A stretch of 64,000 nucleotides of DNA, taken from the NCBI GenBank assembly GCA_002478945.1, contig DLKM01000025.1, positions 77,331 to 141,330 on the forward strand. The letters are read 5' to 3'. Under the pieces are notes generated by a model. It was not told where the DNA came from. It saw nothing but the letters and a program-made list of their open reading frames with translations, and ran no database searches. Each line of letters starts with the position of its first letter. Position 1 is the first letter of the stretch. Shown in pieces: positions 1 through 9,405 of the stretch. Position numbers and translations under genes: made by a program. This stretch comes from Christensenella sp. UBA7588 (GTDB lineage: Bacteria > Bacillota > Clostridia > Christensenellales > CAG-917).

Positions 1-719
1 ATATCGAGAATTTGCGCGCCGTCATTCAATCCGAGAGCTTTTACGGCAATCATACTCGACGGAGACTGATACGTCACGAGTCCTTTGTCAAACATAGATT
101 TGACGACTTCCGTCGCACGCACTTTGTATCCGCCCACGGGAGTTTTTTCGTAACGCTCTTTTCGTTTGTTCAGTATGTTTTCGACGTCTACGCAAGTTGC
201 CATACGAGTGTTGACTCGTATATGTTCGGTTGCGTCGTACGGTGCTTTCAGCGTGTCGATTGTTCTTTCCTTGCCGTAACAAGCAATCATTTTGTCGATA
301 AACCATTGCGGTTTGGAATACGTTACGGACAAATAGTTTTCGTCGCTTTCATTCGGCAGAACATATTTGCCGTCCGCAACCTTTTTAAGCACGGCGTTGA
401 CAAAGCCCGAAGCTCCGCCCTTACCGTTCGCTTTTGCGACTTCGACGCATTCGCTCACAATCGCGAATTTCGGAACGTCCGTAAGTTCCAAAAGCGCGTA
501 AGTGCCGATTTTAAGAAGCAAATACACGGCGTTTTGAGGTTTTTTGGTTACAAGACGGCTCAAAACGTACTCGATTTTGACGTTATTTTCAATCACGCCG
601 TAAACGAGTTTCGTCGTCATATCGCTCACGTTTTCGCCGTAAAACGCCATATTGCTGTACGTTCCGTCGGCGTATACTTTCGTGAGAATTTTTAGAGCCG
701 AATTTATATACTTCCTCAT
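1..719 (-). CDS. rsmB: 16S rRNA m5C967 methyltransferase RsmB (N-terminal part, runs off the window)
   Basis: RsmB methylates C967 of 16S rRNA with SAM. The visible 239 residues start MRKYINSALKILTKVY and have the helical NusB-like RNA-binding domain typical of the RsmB N-terminus (TKLVYGVIENN, then LLLKIGTYALLEL). After that comes the start of the catalytic region (YSKPQWFIDKMI, then SPSSMIAVKALGL near the edge). The ATG at 719-717 is one base from the fmt stop (721-723), so the two are translated together. The SAM-binding and catalytic cysteine motifs lie outside the window. Family identity is from domain pattern plus the conserved def-fmt-rsmB order. Confidence 0.9.
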   Translation of the reverse strand, partial: MRKYINSALKILTKVYADGTYSNMAFYGENVSDMTTKLVYGVIENNVKIEYVLSRLVTKKPQNAVYLLLKIGTYALLELTDVPKFAIVSECVEVAKANGKGGASGFVNAVLKKVADGKYVLPNESDENYLSVTYSKPQWFIDKMIACYGKERTIDTLKAPYDATEHIRVNTRMATCVDVENILNKRKERYEKTPVGGYKVRATEVVKSMFDKGLVTYQSPSSMIAVKALGLNDGAQILD

Positions 720-720
720 A

Positions 721-1647
721 TTAACCTAATATATATCCTTTTTCAATGCGTCTGCCGAGCAAAAAATCGGAATCGCTCATACGTTTCGAGCCTTCGAGTT
801 GAATCTGACAAAGCCTTACCGCTCCGTCCGCAACTTTGACAATCAAGCCGTCTTTCGGGTTTGCTTCGACGACCTCTCCGCATTTTGCCGCGCAGTCGTA
901 TTCGACTTTTTCCACGTCGAACACCTTGAGCGTTTTTCCCTCGTAATGCGTAAACGCGGACGGCCAAGGCGTCATTCCCCTCACGAAACAGTCGATTTGG
1001 CTCGAAGTTTTCGCAAAATCGATAACTCCGTCCTCTTTGCGTATCATAGAGCAATGAGTTGCCTCGTCGTCGTTTTGCGGCGTAAAAACGGCGTTGCCGT
1101 CAACGAGTTTGCCGATTGCTTCGACTATTGCGTCTCCGCCCATAACGGCAAGCCTGTCAAACAACTCTCCCGCGGTTTCTTTATCGCCGATTTTCGTCTT
1201 TGACTGCAAGAGAATATCACCTGCGTCAACGGCTTTAACCGTTCTCATAATGGTTATGCCCGTTTCCTTTTCTCCGTCGATGATAGACCATTGAATGGGA
1301 GACGAACCTCTGTATTTCGGCAAAAGCGAAGCGTGTACGTTAAGCACGCCGTATTTGGGTATAGACAAAAACCTCTCGCTGAGAATCTGACCGAAAGCCG
1401 CTGTTATCACCACGTCGGGAGCGAGTTTTTCAATATCTTCGATGCCTTCCCTCGATACCTTTTCGTATTGCAGAACGTCTATGCCGAGTTCCTGCGCCTT
1501 GACTTTGAGCGGAGACGGTTTGAGTTGATAACCGCGTCCGACGGGTTTATCGAGTCCTGTCACGACGGCACTTACGGGATATACAGAATTGAGTTTTTCA
1601 AGCACGACCGCGGAAAAATCAGGCGTACCCATAAAGATTATTTTCAT
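721..1647 (-). CDS. fmt: methionyl-tRNA formyltransferase
   Basis: Transfers a formyl group from 10-formyl-THF to initiator Met-tRNA. At 308 aa it is normal length for the family. It opens MKIIFMGTPDFSAVVLEKL, and the formyl-transferase motif HASLLPKYRGSSPIQW is at about residues 108-123, holding the catalytic His and the SLLPKYRG loop. The C-terminal OB-like domain carries the SxIDxxVRGMTPWPSA-type segment (SQIDCFVRGMTPWPSA). Its ATG overlaps the def stop by 4 bp (ATGA). It is part of the def-fmt-rsmB translation cluster. Confidence 0.97.
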   Translation of the reverse strand: MKIIFMGTPDFSAVVLEKLNSVYPVSAVVTGLDKPVGRGYQLKPSPLKVKAQELGIDVLQYEKVSREGIEDIEKLAPDVVITAAFGQILSERFLSIPKYGVLNVHASLLPKYRGSSPIQWSIIDGEKETGITIMRTVKAVDAGDILLQSKTKIGDKETAGELFDRLAVMGGDAIVEAIGKLVDGNAVFTPQNDDEATHCSMIRKEDGVIDFAKTSSQIDCFVRGMTPWPSAFTHYEGKTLKVFDVEKVEYDCAAKCGEVVEANPKDGLIVKVADGAVRLCQIQLEGSKRMSDSDFLLGRRIEKGYILG

Positions 1648-2105
1648 TCGTCAGCCTCGTCGAGAATTTCTTTGCATTTGCTCGTATATACTATGCCGTC
1701 CAAGTGGTCGATTTCGTGGCAAAAAGCACGAGCGGTAAAGCCCGAAACTTTGTATTTTTGTTCCTTTCCGAATCTGTCCTGCGCAACGACGTTTACCTTC
1801 ATCGGACGAGAAACGTAACCGTATTTTTTCGGCACGGAAAGACAGCCTTCGAGTCCTGTCTGCTCTCCGCTCGAGGACGTGATTTTGGGATTTACAAGTT
1901 CGTAATAACCGTCGTCGGTGTCAACGACGCACACACGCTTCAAAACCGCCACCTGAGGTGCGGCAAGACCTGCGCCGTTGGCGTCTTTTACTGTCTCTTT
2001 CATATCGTCCAAAAGCGTCCAAAGTCTTTCGTCAAAACTATCGACGACTCTGCACTTTTTGTTCAAAATCGGGTCGGGAACTTTAACTATAAGTCTTTTT
2101 GCCAT
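1644..2105 (-). CDS. def: peptide deformylase
   Basis: Metalloenzyme removing the N-formyl group from nascent proteins. The three signature motifs are present: GAGLAAPQV (GxGxAAxQ), EGCLSVP (metal-binding Cys) and HEIDHLDG (HExDH). I take the ATG at 2105 (MAKRLIVKVPDP, 153 aa) because a GGAGG box (GACGGAGGATAAT) stands just before it; a longer reading from 2159 has no such support. It overlaps the fmt start by 4 bp and follows priA by 11 bp. Confidence 0.97.
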   Translation of the reverse strand: MAKRLIVKVPDPILNKKCRVVDSFDERLWTLLDDMKETVKDANGAGLAAPQVAVLKRVCVVDTDDGYYELVNPKITSSSGEQTGLEGCLSVPKKYGYVSRPMKVNVVAQDRFGKEQKYKVSGFTARAFCHEIDHLDGIVYTSKCKEILDEADE

Positions 2106-2116
2106 ATTATCCTCCG

Positions 2117-4291
2117 TCAAATAAGGCTCTGCGGATTGATTTCCACAAAAACGTTGCACTTTTTCGACCTGTTTTGGTCGGTAACGGCGTAAATCTTGTC
2201 GATAATCCTTTCAAACTCGTCGGGAACGACTCTCATAAGTATCTGATAGCGACAAAGCCCGTTCATTTTGGTTACGGGGGATTTGCTCGCTCCGAGATAT
2301 ACGAATTTGCCGTTGTCCTTTTCTATCGTTTGAATAGCCTTGTATATGTTTCTCGTCGTGTCGACCACGTCCTGTTCGTTTACCGACGTGCAAAGAATGC
2401 GCACGACGTTGGTAAACGGCGGGAACTTGGTTACCATACGAGTATTGATTTCTTTTTTCCAAAAGCCGAGGTAGTCGTAATTTTTTCCGAATCGGAAAAC
2501 GTAATGCTTCGGCGCATAAGTTTGCAAAATCACTCTGCCTGCTTTATCCGCTCTGCCCGCGCGTCCCGCAACCTGCGTGATAAGCTGGAACGTGCGTTCG
2601 CTCGAGCGATAATCGCTGAAATACAGCGCGGCGTCCGCTTCGAGTATTCCCACGAGCGTAACGTTTGCAAAGTCGTGTCCTTTTGCAATCATTTGAGTGC
2701 CGACGAGTACGTCGGCTTGTTTGTCGGCAAACGCGGACAGTATTTTGAAATAACTGTCTTTTCGCACCGTCGTGTCGTTGTCCATACGCAACACTCTCAC
2801 GTCGGGAATGAGTTTTTTAAGCTCGTCGACGACTTTTTCGGTGCCTATTCTGCCTTGTTTGATTTGGTCGCTACCGCAGTTGGGACACTTTGTCAACGCA
2901 TGGTATCTTCTGCCGCAATAGTGGCACTTGAGTTCGTTGTCCTCTTTGTGGTATGTAAGCGACACGTCGCAGTCCTCGCATTTTGCGACGTAACCGCACT
3001 CTTTGCATCTGATAAACGACGCAAAGCCTCTGCGGTTGAGGAAAAGCATTGCCTGCTCTCCTCTCGCAATCGTTTCTTTGAGTGCGTCCTGAAGCGCGAC
3101 CGAGAAAAGCGAGCGATTGCCCATTCTGAACTCTTGCGTCATATCCACGATTTCCATTTCGGGAAGGGCGTGTTTGGATATGCGATTTTTGAGGGTTATG
3201 AGATGATATTCCCCTTGCGTTGCCTTGAGATATGTATCCATATCGGGCGTTGCAGAACCGAGGACGAGGACTCCTCCGTTTGCTTTTGCCCTGTACTCGG
3301 CAATGCGCTTGGTGTCGTAACGAGGATTTGACTCCGACAAATAACTGGTGTCGTGTTCCTCGTCGATAATGATTGCTCCTATGTTTTCAAGCGGCGCGAA
3401 AATAGCCGAACGCGCGCCTATCGCGATATGCGCATTGCCCGTTTTGAGGCGTTTCCATTCGTCGTATCTTTCGCTCGCGTTCAGACCGCTGTGAAGAATC
3501 GCGACGTCGTCGCCGAATCTCGCTCTGAAAAGTCCTAACATCTGCGGAGTCAGCGAAATCTCGGGAACGAGCATAATTGCCGTTTTGCCCTCCGCAATGG
3601 TGCGTTCGATTACGGTTTCGTACACTTCCGTTTTTCCGCTACCCGTAACGCCGTGGATAAGGAACGTGCCTTTACCGTGCATAATCTGCTCCACAGCAGA
3701 CGATTGCGCGTCTGTCAGAACGACTCGCTTATCGTCTTTTTTCAGCGTTTGAAGGGGCGTGGAACGCTCGTGAACGTCGCTCTCTACTACGACGCCTTTT
3801 TCACGCAAGCCGTTGATTGCCGACACTCCGAATTTCGCAACGAGAAAGCTCAAAAACTGACCGCTGTTTGCCGCGATATAGTCGATAGCTTCCTGCTGTT
3901 TTTGCGCTCTCGAGCCTATAATTTCTTTGATTTGTTCAAGCGACCTCGTATCGTCGACCGTCAGATACTTGCGAGTATATTCGGGGTCTTTCTCCTCTCG
4001 CAACTTTGCCGGAATAAACAGGCGCAATACGTCGATATAGCGAAGATTGTACGTCTTGCGCATAAAGTTCATAAGTCCCAACTGCTCGGGACTTATCGGA
4101 GAATCGATATAGGTTGCTTTTTTGAGATTGGAAAATTCCGAAGAATCTTTTTTGCCGATGACAAAACCGATTATTCTTTTTCGTCCGAATTCGACCGAAA
4201 CTCTGCTTCCGATAGGTACGTCGTCTCCTAAATAGTCGAAAGTACGGTCGATTTCGCTTGTGGAAATGTCAACGATAACTTCAAGAATCAT
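2117..4291 (-). CDS. priA: primosomal replication restart helicase PriA
   Basis: 3'-5' helicase that reloads the replisome at stalled forks; 724 aa, normal length. Visible: Walker A GVTGSGKTEVY, DEEHD box, the paired-zinc cysteine region (RCKECGYVAKCEDCDVSLTY, then CHYCGRRYHALTKCPNCGS), motif GTQMIAKGHDF and motif VI QVAGRAGRADKAGR. The start at 4291 (MILEVIVDISTSEIDRTFDY) is preferred over the longer frame: its ATG overlaps the coaBC TGA stop (ATGA), and the first residues match the PriA 3'-DNA-binding domain. Confidence 0.97.
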   Translation of the reverse strand: MILEVIVDISTSEIDRTFDYLGDDVPIGSRVSVEFGRKRIIGFVIGKKDSSEFSNLKKATYIDSPISPEQLGLMNFMRKTYNLRYIDVLRLFIPAKLREEKDPEYTRKYLTVDDTRSLEQIKEIIGSRAQKQQEAIDYIAANSGQFLSFLVAKFGVSAINGLREKGVVVESDVHERSTPLQTLKKDDKRVVLTDAQSSAVEQIMHGKGTFLIHGVTGSGKTEVYETVIERTIAEGKTAIMLVPEISLTPQMLGLFRARFGDDVAILHSGLNASERYDEWKRLKTGNAHIAIGARSAIFAPLENIGAIIIDEEHDTSYLSESNPRYDTKRIAEYRAKANGGVLVLGSATPDMDTYLKATQGEYHLITLKNRISKHALPEMEIVDMTQEFRMGNRSLFSVALQDALKETIARGEQAMLFLNRRGFASFIRCKECGYVAKCEDCDVSLTYHKEDNELKCHYCGRRYHALTKCPNCGSDQIKQGRIGTEKVVDELKKLIPDVRVLRMDNDTTVRKDSYFKILSAFADKQADVLVGTQMIAKGHDFANVTLVGILEADAALYFSDYRSSERTFQLITQVAGRAGRADKAGRVILQTYAPKHYVFRFGKNYDYLGFWKKEINTRMVTKFPPFTNVVRILCTSVNEQDVVDTTRNIYKAIQTIEKDNGKFVYLGASKSPVTKMNGLCRYQILMRVVPDEFERIIDKIYAVTDQNRSKKCNVFVEINPQSLI

Positions 4292-5472
4292 AACGAAATT
4301 ACCTTGTCGAGAATCATATCGGCAAGTTTGCGTTTGCTCACTTCTCCGCTCTCGATTTCGTTGCCGTCGTTGTCGATAATCGTTGCGACGTTCGTATCGC
4401 AATTAAATCCCGCGCCCTTTTGCGTCACGTCGTTTGCCACAACCAAATCCGCGTGTTTCTTTTTGAGTTTGCCCTTTGCATTCTCAATAAGATTTTCGGT
4501 TTCTGCGGAAAAAACGACGAGTTTTCTATCCCCTTTATTTTCGCCCAAAGTGCGTGCGATGTCGGGGTTTTTGACAAACTCCATCGTGATTTCGTCGGCT
4601 TTGATTTTGTTGTCGTAGCGCACTTTCGGACGATAATCCGCAGGCGCGGCAGCCATAATCGCAACGTCGCAAGATTCGAACTCCGCCTTGCAAGCGTCGA
4701 GCATATCGAGCGTCGACGTGACTTTTATCGCTTTTTCGACGCAATCGGGAACTTTTACGCTCATATTGCCGTAAACGAAAACGACGCTACCGCCTCTGTC
4801 CGCAACCGCTTGAGCAAGCGCGCACCCCATTTTTCCGCTGGAATGATTGGTAATAACGCGCACTCCGTCGATATACTCCTCCGTGCCGCCCGACGTGACA
4901 AGCACTCTCTTGCCCTCGAAATCTTGCACGGGCGTGAGATAATCGACTATCGCTTTAACGATGTCGACGGGTTCCGCCATTCTGCCCTTTCCGACAACGC
5001 CGCAAGCAAGCAATCCGACGTTTGCGTCGCAGAAAAGTGCGCCTCTCTCTTTGAGAATACGCATATTTTCAAGCGTCGCTTCGTCCTCGTACATATTGCA
5101 GTTCATTGCGGGACAGATGAGTTTTTGCGCATTTGAGGCAAGATACGTCGTCGTCAACATATCGTCGGCAATGCCTTGTGCGAATTTTGCGATAACGTTT
5201 GCCGTTGCAGGCGCGACTACCAAAATGTCCGCCTTGTTCGCAAGTGAGATGTGATTGATGTCAAACTCTTTCACAGGCTCGAACGGATTGGTCACGACCG
5301 CCGATTTAGACAAGGTTTGGAATGTTAAAGGCGTAACGAACTCTTGGGCGTGATTCGTCATAATCACGTCCACGTTCGCGCCGAGTTTTTTGAGCCTCGA
5401 TACGATTTCGCAAGATTTATAAACGGCAATTCCGCCGCTTACGCCCAAAACAACGTTCTTTCCGTACAACAT
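4288..5472 (-). CDS. coaBC: bifunctional phosphopantothenoylcysteine decarboxylase / phosphopantothenate-cysteine ligase
   Basis: Two consecutive steps of coenzyme A synthesis in one 394-aa protein. The N-terminal flavin decarboxylase half (CoaC) has GVSGGIAVYKSCEIV, the active-site-region THAQEFVTPLTF-like segment and PAMNCNMY. The C-terminal ligase half (CoaB) has VTSGGTEEYIDGVRVITNHS followed by SGKMG, and the AAPADYRP motif. The start at 5472 places it 2 bp after the rpoZ stop. A longer in-frame reading from 5523 would run into rpoZ and is rejected. Confidence 0.96.
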   Translation of the reverse strand: MLYGKNVVLGVSGGIAVYKSCEIVSRLKKLGANVDVIMTNHAQEFVTPLTFQTLSKSAVVTNPFEPVKEFDINHISLANKADILVVAPATANVIAKFAQGIADDMLTTTYLASNAQKLICPAMNCNMYEDEATLENMRILKERGALFCDANVGLLACGVVGKGRMAEPVDIVKAIVDYLTPVQDFEGKRVLVTSGGTEEYIDGVRVITNHSSGKMGCALAQAVADRGGSVVFVYGNMSVKVPDCVEKAIKVTSTLDMLDACKAEFESCDVAIMAAAPADYRPKVRYDNKIKADEITMEFVKNPDIARTLGENKGDRKLVVFSAETENLIENAKGKLKKKHADLVVANDVTQKGAGFNCDTNVATIIDNDGNEIESGEVSKRKLADMILDKVISL

Positions 5473-5473
5473 A

Positions 5474-5668
5474 TCAGTCGCGTACGATTTTGATTTTGTC
5501 CTCGTAAATCTCTTTGCAAGCAAGAGAAATCGGTTTCATACCGCTTTTTGCGAGATAGTCGCTTTCGCTCGTAACGAGTTCGCGCGTGCGCTTTGCGACT
5601 GCTACGGTAAGTGCGTATCTGCACTCTGCGTGTTTGATAAGTTTGTCGATTGGTGGGTCAATCATCAT
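5474..5668 (-). CDS. rpoZ: DNA-directed RNA polymerase omega subunit
   Basis: Small subunit assisting RNA polymerase assembly; 64 aa. It starts MMIDPPIDKLIKHAECRYAL and contains the omega core with VAKRTREL. Two adjacent Met codons (5668 and 5665) are possible starts; an AGGA box precedes them (GGAGGACAAACATT). The position between gmk and coaBC is the conserved Bacillota arrangement and supports the call for such a short protein. Confidence 0.9.
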   Translation of the reverse strand: MMIDPPIDKLIKHAECRYALTVAVAKRTRELVTSESDYLAKSGMKPISLACKEIYEDKIKIVRD

Positions 5669-5710
5669 AATGTTTGTCCTCCGAATTTTATTCGATTAAG
5701 TTATAAATTT

Positions 5711-6307
5711 TTATCGACGAACGTCGTCGACTTTGTTTTCAAGTTGTTTTCTGCGCTGTTCGAGGAAATTCACGATTTTATCCGAACAGTCTTTTGCGAC
5801 GTCGTTTACGACGACGAAGTCGTAATACGGAATGCTCTTGCTCTCGAATTCTATCTCGTCAAGGCGTTTTTTGAGGCTTTCGGGAGTCTCCGTACCTCTG
5901 CCGACGAGGCGTTTTTTCAACTCGTCGATGGACGGCGGATTGATAAATACCGTCACACAATCGGGATATACTTTTTTGATATTCATCGCTCCGACGCTGT
6001 TGATGTCGAGCAAAATATCGTATCCGTCTTTAAGCAATCTGTCCACTTCGCACTTAAGCGTGCCGTAGCAGTTTGTAAATGTGCGCGTATACTCCAAAAA
6101 CTCGTCGTTTGCCACTCTTTTTGCAAATTCGTCCTCGCTGACAAAATAATAGTCGACGCCGTCTTTCTCGCCCGGTCTCGGCTTTCTCGAAGTGCAAGAA
6201 ACCGAAAATCTCAAGTTAGGCATAGCCTGAAACATATGTCCGATTACCGTGCTTTTGCCGACTCCGCTGAATCCCGATATGACAATGAGCAAACCTGTTC
6301 TCTGCAT
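5711..6307 (-). CDS. gmk: guanylate kinase
   Basis: ATP:GMP phosphotransferase of 198 aa. P-loop SGFSGVGKSTVI at about residues 10-21. The GMP-binding region has SCTSRKPRPGEKDGVDYYF and YTRTFTNCYGT. The lid/LID-adjacent segment RLVGRGTETPESLKKRL is typical. It lies upstream of rpoZ, with 42 bp between them. The 83 bp between gmk and the yicC stop hold a short perfect inverted repeat (CAAATC-TTA-GATTTG, about 6324-6338) but no remA gene, which many Bacillota have here. Confidence 0.97.
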   Translation of the reverse strand: MQRTGLLIVISGFSGVGKSTVIGHMFQAMPNLRFSVSCTSRKPRPGEKDGVDYYFVSEDEFAKRVANDEFLEYTRTFTNCYGTLKCEVDRLLKDGYDILLDINSVGAMNIKKVYPDCVTVFINPPSIDELKKRLVGRGTETPESLKKRLDEIEFESKSIPYYDFVVVNDVAKDCSDKIVNFLEQRRKQLENKVDDVRR

Positions 6308-6390
6308 AATATTATCTCCGTCTCAAATCTTAGATTTGACAAATCTTTTCTCGTGTTATTGTCCGTATATACCGACGTGCGCTTGCGCCC

Positions 6391-7266
6391 TTATTCGATA
6401 TTTGCGGCTTGTTCGCGCATTTTTTCTATCTCGTTTTTGATTGCAAGCACCTCGGTGGTTATGCGCATATCGTTGGCTTTCGAGCCTATCGTATTCGTCT
6501 CACGATTGAATTCCTGCACGAGGAAATCCATTTTTCTTCCCACGGGTTCGTCGCTTTCGAGCAACGCTCTCATATTCACGATATGCGTGCCGAGACGCGT
6601 GATTTCTTCGTCAATCGCGCAACGGTCTGCATAAAGCGCGACCTCGGTTGCAAGGCGCTGTTTGTCGACGAGCGTAGGCTCCACGACCTCTGCAATGCGC
6701 GCGTTAAGCTGTTTGCGATAGTCCTCGACGACGAGCGGAGCAAACGTAATAATCTTGTCCAAAGACAACTGAATATTGTCGAGTTTGCTCGATATATCCG
6801 CTTTTTGAGATAAGCCCTCTTTGGCTCTCATTGTTTTGAGATTGTCAAGAGCATCTTTCAACGCTTGCATTGTGAGCGCGCCGAGCAGTTCCTCGTCCTC
6901 GTTCGCTTGCGTCTTTACGACTACGTCGGGAACTTTGAGCAAAGCCGAAAGCGTAATGTCGTTGTCAAGCCCCGTATTCTGAGCAAGTTTCTTTGCGGCG
7001 GCAAGATAATTGTTCGCGACGTCCAAATCCACGTCGAAAACTCCGTCGTTTGCGCCCTTCTGCTCGTACGTCAGATACAGTTCGACGTGACCTCTCGATA
7101 AGTTGGAAGAAATGAGTTTCTTAATGCCGTCCTCGATAAATAAAAATGTGCGAGGCAACTTGAAGTTGCAATCGAGAAATCTGTGATTTACGGTTTTCAA
7201 CTCTACGACTACGGTCTTACCGTCTTTTTCCGCCGTACCCTTGCCGTAACCTGTCATACTATACAT
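6391..7266 (-). CDS. yicC: YicC/YloC family endoribonuclease
   Basis: 291-aa protein of the YicC-like family, a conserved RNA-processing enzyme. It begins MYSMTGYGKGTAEKDGK and has the family segment LKTVNHRFLDCNFKLPR plus the C-terminal motif RKMDFLVQEFNRETNTIGSK, which is nearly invariant. ATG 7266 is chosen; a GTG two codons upstream is also in frame but lies directly against the only weak SD (AGGCGGG). First gene of the minus-strand operon that runs through rsmB, driven by the promoter at 7298-7326. Confidence 0.95.
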   Translation of the reverse strand: MYSMTGYGKGTAEKDGKTVVVELKTVNHRFLDCNFKLPRTFLFIEDGIKKLISSNLSRGHVELYLTYEQKGANDGVFDVDLDVANNYLAAAKKLAQNTGLDNDITLSALLKVPDVVVKTQANEDEELLGALTMQALKDALDNLKTMRAKEGLSQKADISSKLDNIQLSLDKIITFAPLVVEDYRKQLNARIAEVVEPTLVDKQRLATEVALYADRCAIDEEITRLGTHIVNMRALLESDEPVGRKMDFLVQEFNRETNTIGSKANDMRITTEVLAIKNEIEKMREQAANIE

Positions 7267-7297
7267 ACGCACGCCCGCCTAAAAATAAATTTTTATA

Positions 7298-7326
7298 ATA
7301 ATATCACAAAATATACGGCAAAACAA
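7298..7326 (-). promoter_or_regulatory. promoter of the yicC-gmk-rpoZ-coaBC-priA-def-fmt-rsmB operon
   Basis: Read on minus: -35 TTGTTT (7326-7321), 17-bp spacer, -10 TATTAT (7303-7298). It lies about 32 bp upstream of the yicC ATG. Sequence match only. Confidence 0.55.
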
Positions 7327-7354
7327 GCGTTTGCAAGACTTTTGGACAGCGTTA

Positions 7355-7390
7355 TATAAAAAAAAAGAGCAAAACTGCCCTTTTTTGAAA
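7355..7390 (-). terminator. intrinsic terminator after ligA
   Basis: On minus the sequence reads AAGGGCAGTTTTGCTCTT followed by an unbroken run of Ts. It forms a short stem with two G-U pairs, about 40 bp after the ligA stop. It separates the pcrA-ligA unit from the yicC operon promoter. Confidence 0.65.
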
Positions 7391-7424
7391 ATTCGTATTT
7401 GAAAATAAAAGCGAATGCCGACGA

Positions 7425-9374
7425 TTATTCTATGCCGAGCATACTCTTGAACTCCGCTTCGTCGATAATCTTTATGCCGAGTTTCTGCGCCTTTTCGAGT
7501 TTTGAACCTGCGTCCTCTCCCGCAAGCACCAAATCTACGGTTTTGGACACGGACGATGCAACCTCTCCGCCGTTATCTTCGATAATTTTCGTCGCTTCTC
7601 CGCGTTTATAAGTCGGAAGCGACCCCGTAAGCACGACTTTGAGTCCGCTGAACGCGCCTTGCGCCTGTTGTTTTTCCTCAAAAGTAATTCCGCTCGAAAT
7701 AAGTCTCGAAACAAATTCGGCATTGTTAGAATCACGGAAAAACGAATAAACGTTGTCTGCAAGCACCTCTCCGATGCCGTCGACCGCTCCTAATTCCGCA
7801 ATAGAAGCATTTTGTATATTTTCAAGCGTTCTAAAGCGTTTAACAAGGTCTTTTGCGGTTTTCTTTCCTATTCCGTCTATACCGAGCGCAAACAAGAAAC
7901 GGTCAAGCGTGGTATGCTTTGATTTTTCAATGGAATTGAGCAGATTCGTTATCTTTTTGTCTCCGAAACCGTCAAGTCCGAACAAGTCGGTTGCCGTGAG
8001 ATTCATCAAATCCACCGCGTCCTCTAGATGCGTTTCGTTGTACAAAAGTTCTGCGGTTTTCTCGCTGAAACCGTCTATATCCATTGCGTCTTTTGACGCA
8101 AAATGGTCGAGTTTTGATATGATTTGAGGAGCGCAGTTATCTCCCGTGCAGTATAAGAACGCTCCCACTTCTTTGACGGGTGCGTGGCATACGGGACATT
8201 CGGTGGGTTTTTCGACGGGTTTTGCGTCTTTTGCCTCTATAGCAACTCCCATAATCTCGGGAATAACGTCGTTACTGCGCCTTACGAACACCTTATCCCC
8301 TATCTTGACCTTTTTCTTGAGAATATCTCCGTAGTTGTTGAGCGTGGCTCTCGATACCGTAACGCCGCCGATGTCGACGGGTTCGAGAATGGCTATCGGA
8401 TTGAGTTTTGCGCTTCTGGACACTTGCCATTCGACGTCTTTGAGAGTCGTCGTCATTTCGTCTGCCTTAAACTTATAAGCAACCGCCCATTTGGGGAATT
8501 TCTCCGTAAATCCTATCTCGTCGCGAAGTTTGACGTCGTTGACCTTGTATACGACTCCGTCGATGAGATAATCGAGGCTTTCTCTCTTTTCTCCCGTATT
8601 ATCGGCGTATTTCATTGCGCCCTCGACGGTATTTACAACGTCGAAATCGCCCTCGACTTCAAAACCTTGCTCTTTCAAAAACTCACGCATTTCGCATTGC
8701 GAGGCAAACGGTCTGTCGCTGTAGCCGATATTGTACGCCATAAAGGACAATCCTTTTTGCGCCGTAACCGACGGGTCGAGATTGCGAATTGCGCCTGCCG
8801 CGCCGTTTCTTGCGTTCTTGAGAGGGTCGGAAGCGGTTTCGTTGTATCTTGCAAGTTGACTAAGGCGCAAAATGCCCTCGCCCTGTATTTCGATTTTTCC
8901 TTTATATTCAATGTTTTTCGGGAGTTTTTTGATGGTATTGACCTGTGCGGTAACGATTTCTCCCACAACTCCGTTGCCTCTCGTAGTCGCTTTTACGATT
9001 GCGCCGTTTTCGTACAGAATATTGAGAGTAAGTCCGTCGAATTTATACTCGCAAGTCAAATCGGGGAAATAACCGACTGTCTTGACGAGACGATTGCACC
9101 ACTCGGCAAACTCCTCTTTCGATTGACATTTGTCGAGGCTGTAAAGTCTCAAAAGATGTTGCGACTGCTCGAATTTGCCTTTAGGCGCGCCTCCGACTCT
9201 GTGCGTGGGGCTGTTTTTGAGAGAATAGCCCTCCTCGCTCTCGAGCGTGCGGAGTTCGTCGTAAAGTTTGTCGTATTCCGCATCGGAAACGACGGGAGCG
9301 TCCTCCTCGTAATATAATCTTGCCCACTCGTTGAGAGTGGAAACAAGCTCTTTCATTCTTGCAAGTTTATCCAT
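7425..9374 (-). CDS. ligA: NAD-dependent DNA ligase
   Basis: Seals nicks in replication and repair; 649 aa. Adenylation domain with catalytic lysine in the K-x-D-G motif (CEYKFDGLTLNI, about residues 112-123). OB domain follows (KWAVAYKFKADEMTT). Zinc finger CPVCHAP...CTGDNC at about 395-420. Helix-hairpin-helix repeats (LDGFGDKKITNLLNSI, ALGIDGIGKKTAKDL). C-terminal BRCT domain (FSGLKVVLTGSLPTYKRGEA) from about residue 570. Starts 31 bp after the pcrA stop and probably shares its promoter. Confidence 0.98.
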   Translation of the reverse strand: MDKLARMKELVSTLNEWARLYYEEDAPVVSDAEYDKLYDELRTLESEEGYSLKNSPTHRVGGAPKGKFEQSQHLLRLYSLDKCQSKEEFAEWCNRLVKTVGYFPDLTCEYKFDGLTLNILYENGAIVKATTRGNGVVGEIVTAQVNTIKKLPKNIEYKGKIEIQGEGILRLSQLARYNETASDPLKNARNGAAGAIRNLDPSVTAQKGLSFMAYNIGYSDRPFASQCEMREFLKEQGFEVEGDFDVVNTVEGAMKYADNTGEKRESLDYLIDGVVYKVNDVKLRDEIGFTEKFPKWAVAYKFKADEMTTTLKDVEWQVSRSAKLNPIAILEPVDIGGVTVSRATLNNYGDILKKKVKIGDKVFVRRSNDVIPEIMGVAIEAKDAKPVEKPTECPVCHAPVKEVGAFLYCTGDNCAPQIISKLDHFASKDAMDIDGFSEKTAELLYNETHLEDAVDLMNLTATDLFGLDGFGDKKITNLLNSIEKSKHTTLDRFLFALGIDGIGKKTAKDLVKRFRTLENIQNASIAELGAVDGIGEVLADNVYSFFRDSNNAEFVSRLISSGITFEEKQQAQGAFSGLKVVLTGSLPTYKRGEATKIIEDNGGEVASSVSKTVDLVLAGEDAGSKLEKAQKLGIKIIDEAEFKSMLGIE

Positions 9375-9405
9375 AAAAGTCTCCGACGAGATTATATATC
9401 ATCGC

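Noticed and set aside
2099..3331. 410-codon open frame on plus across priA
   Set aside because: Antisense shadow of priA. Codon bias in this genome leaves long open frames opposite real genes; it has no SD, family motif or sensible composition.
8184..9317. 377-codon open frame on plus across ligA
   Set aside because: Antisense of a gene with all ligase motifs; Cys/Phe/Arg-rich nonsense composition.
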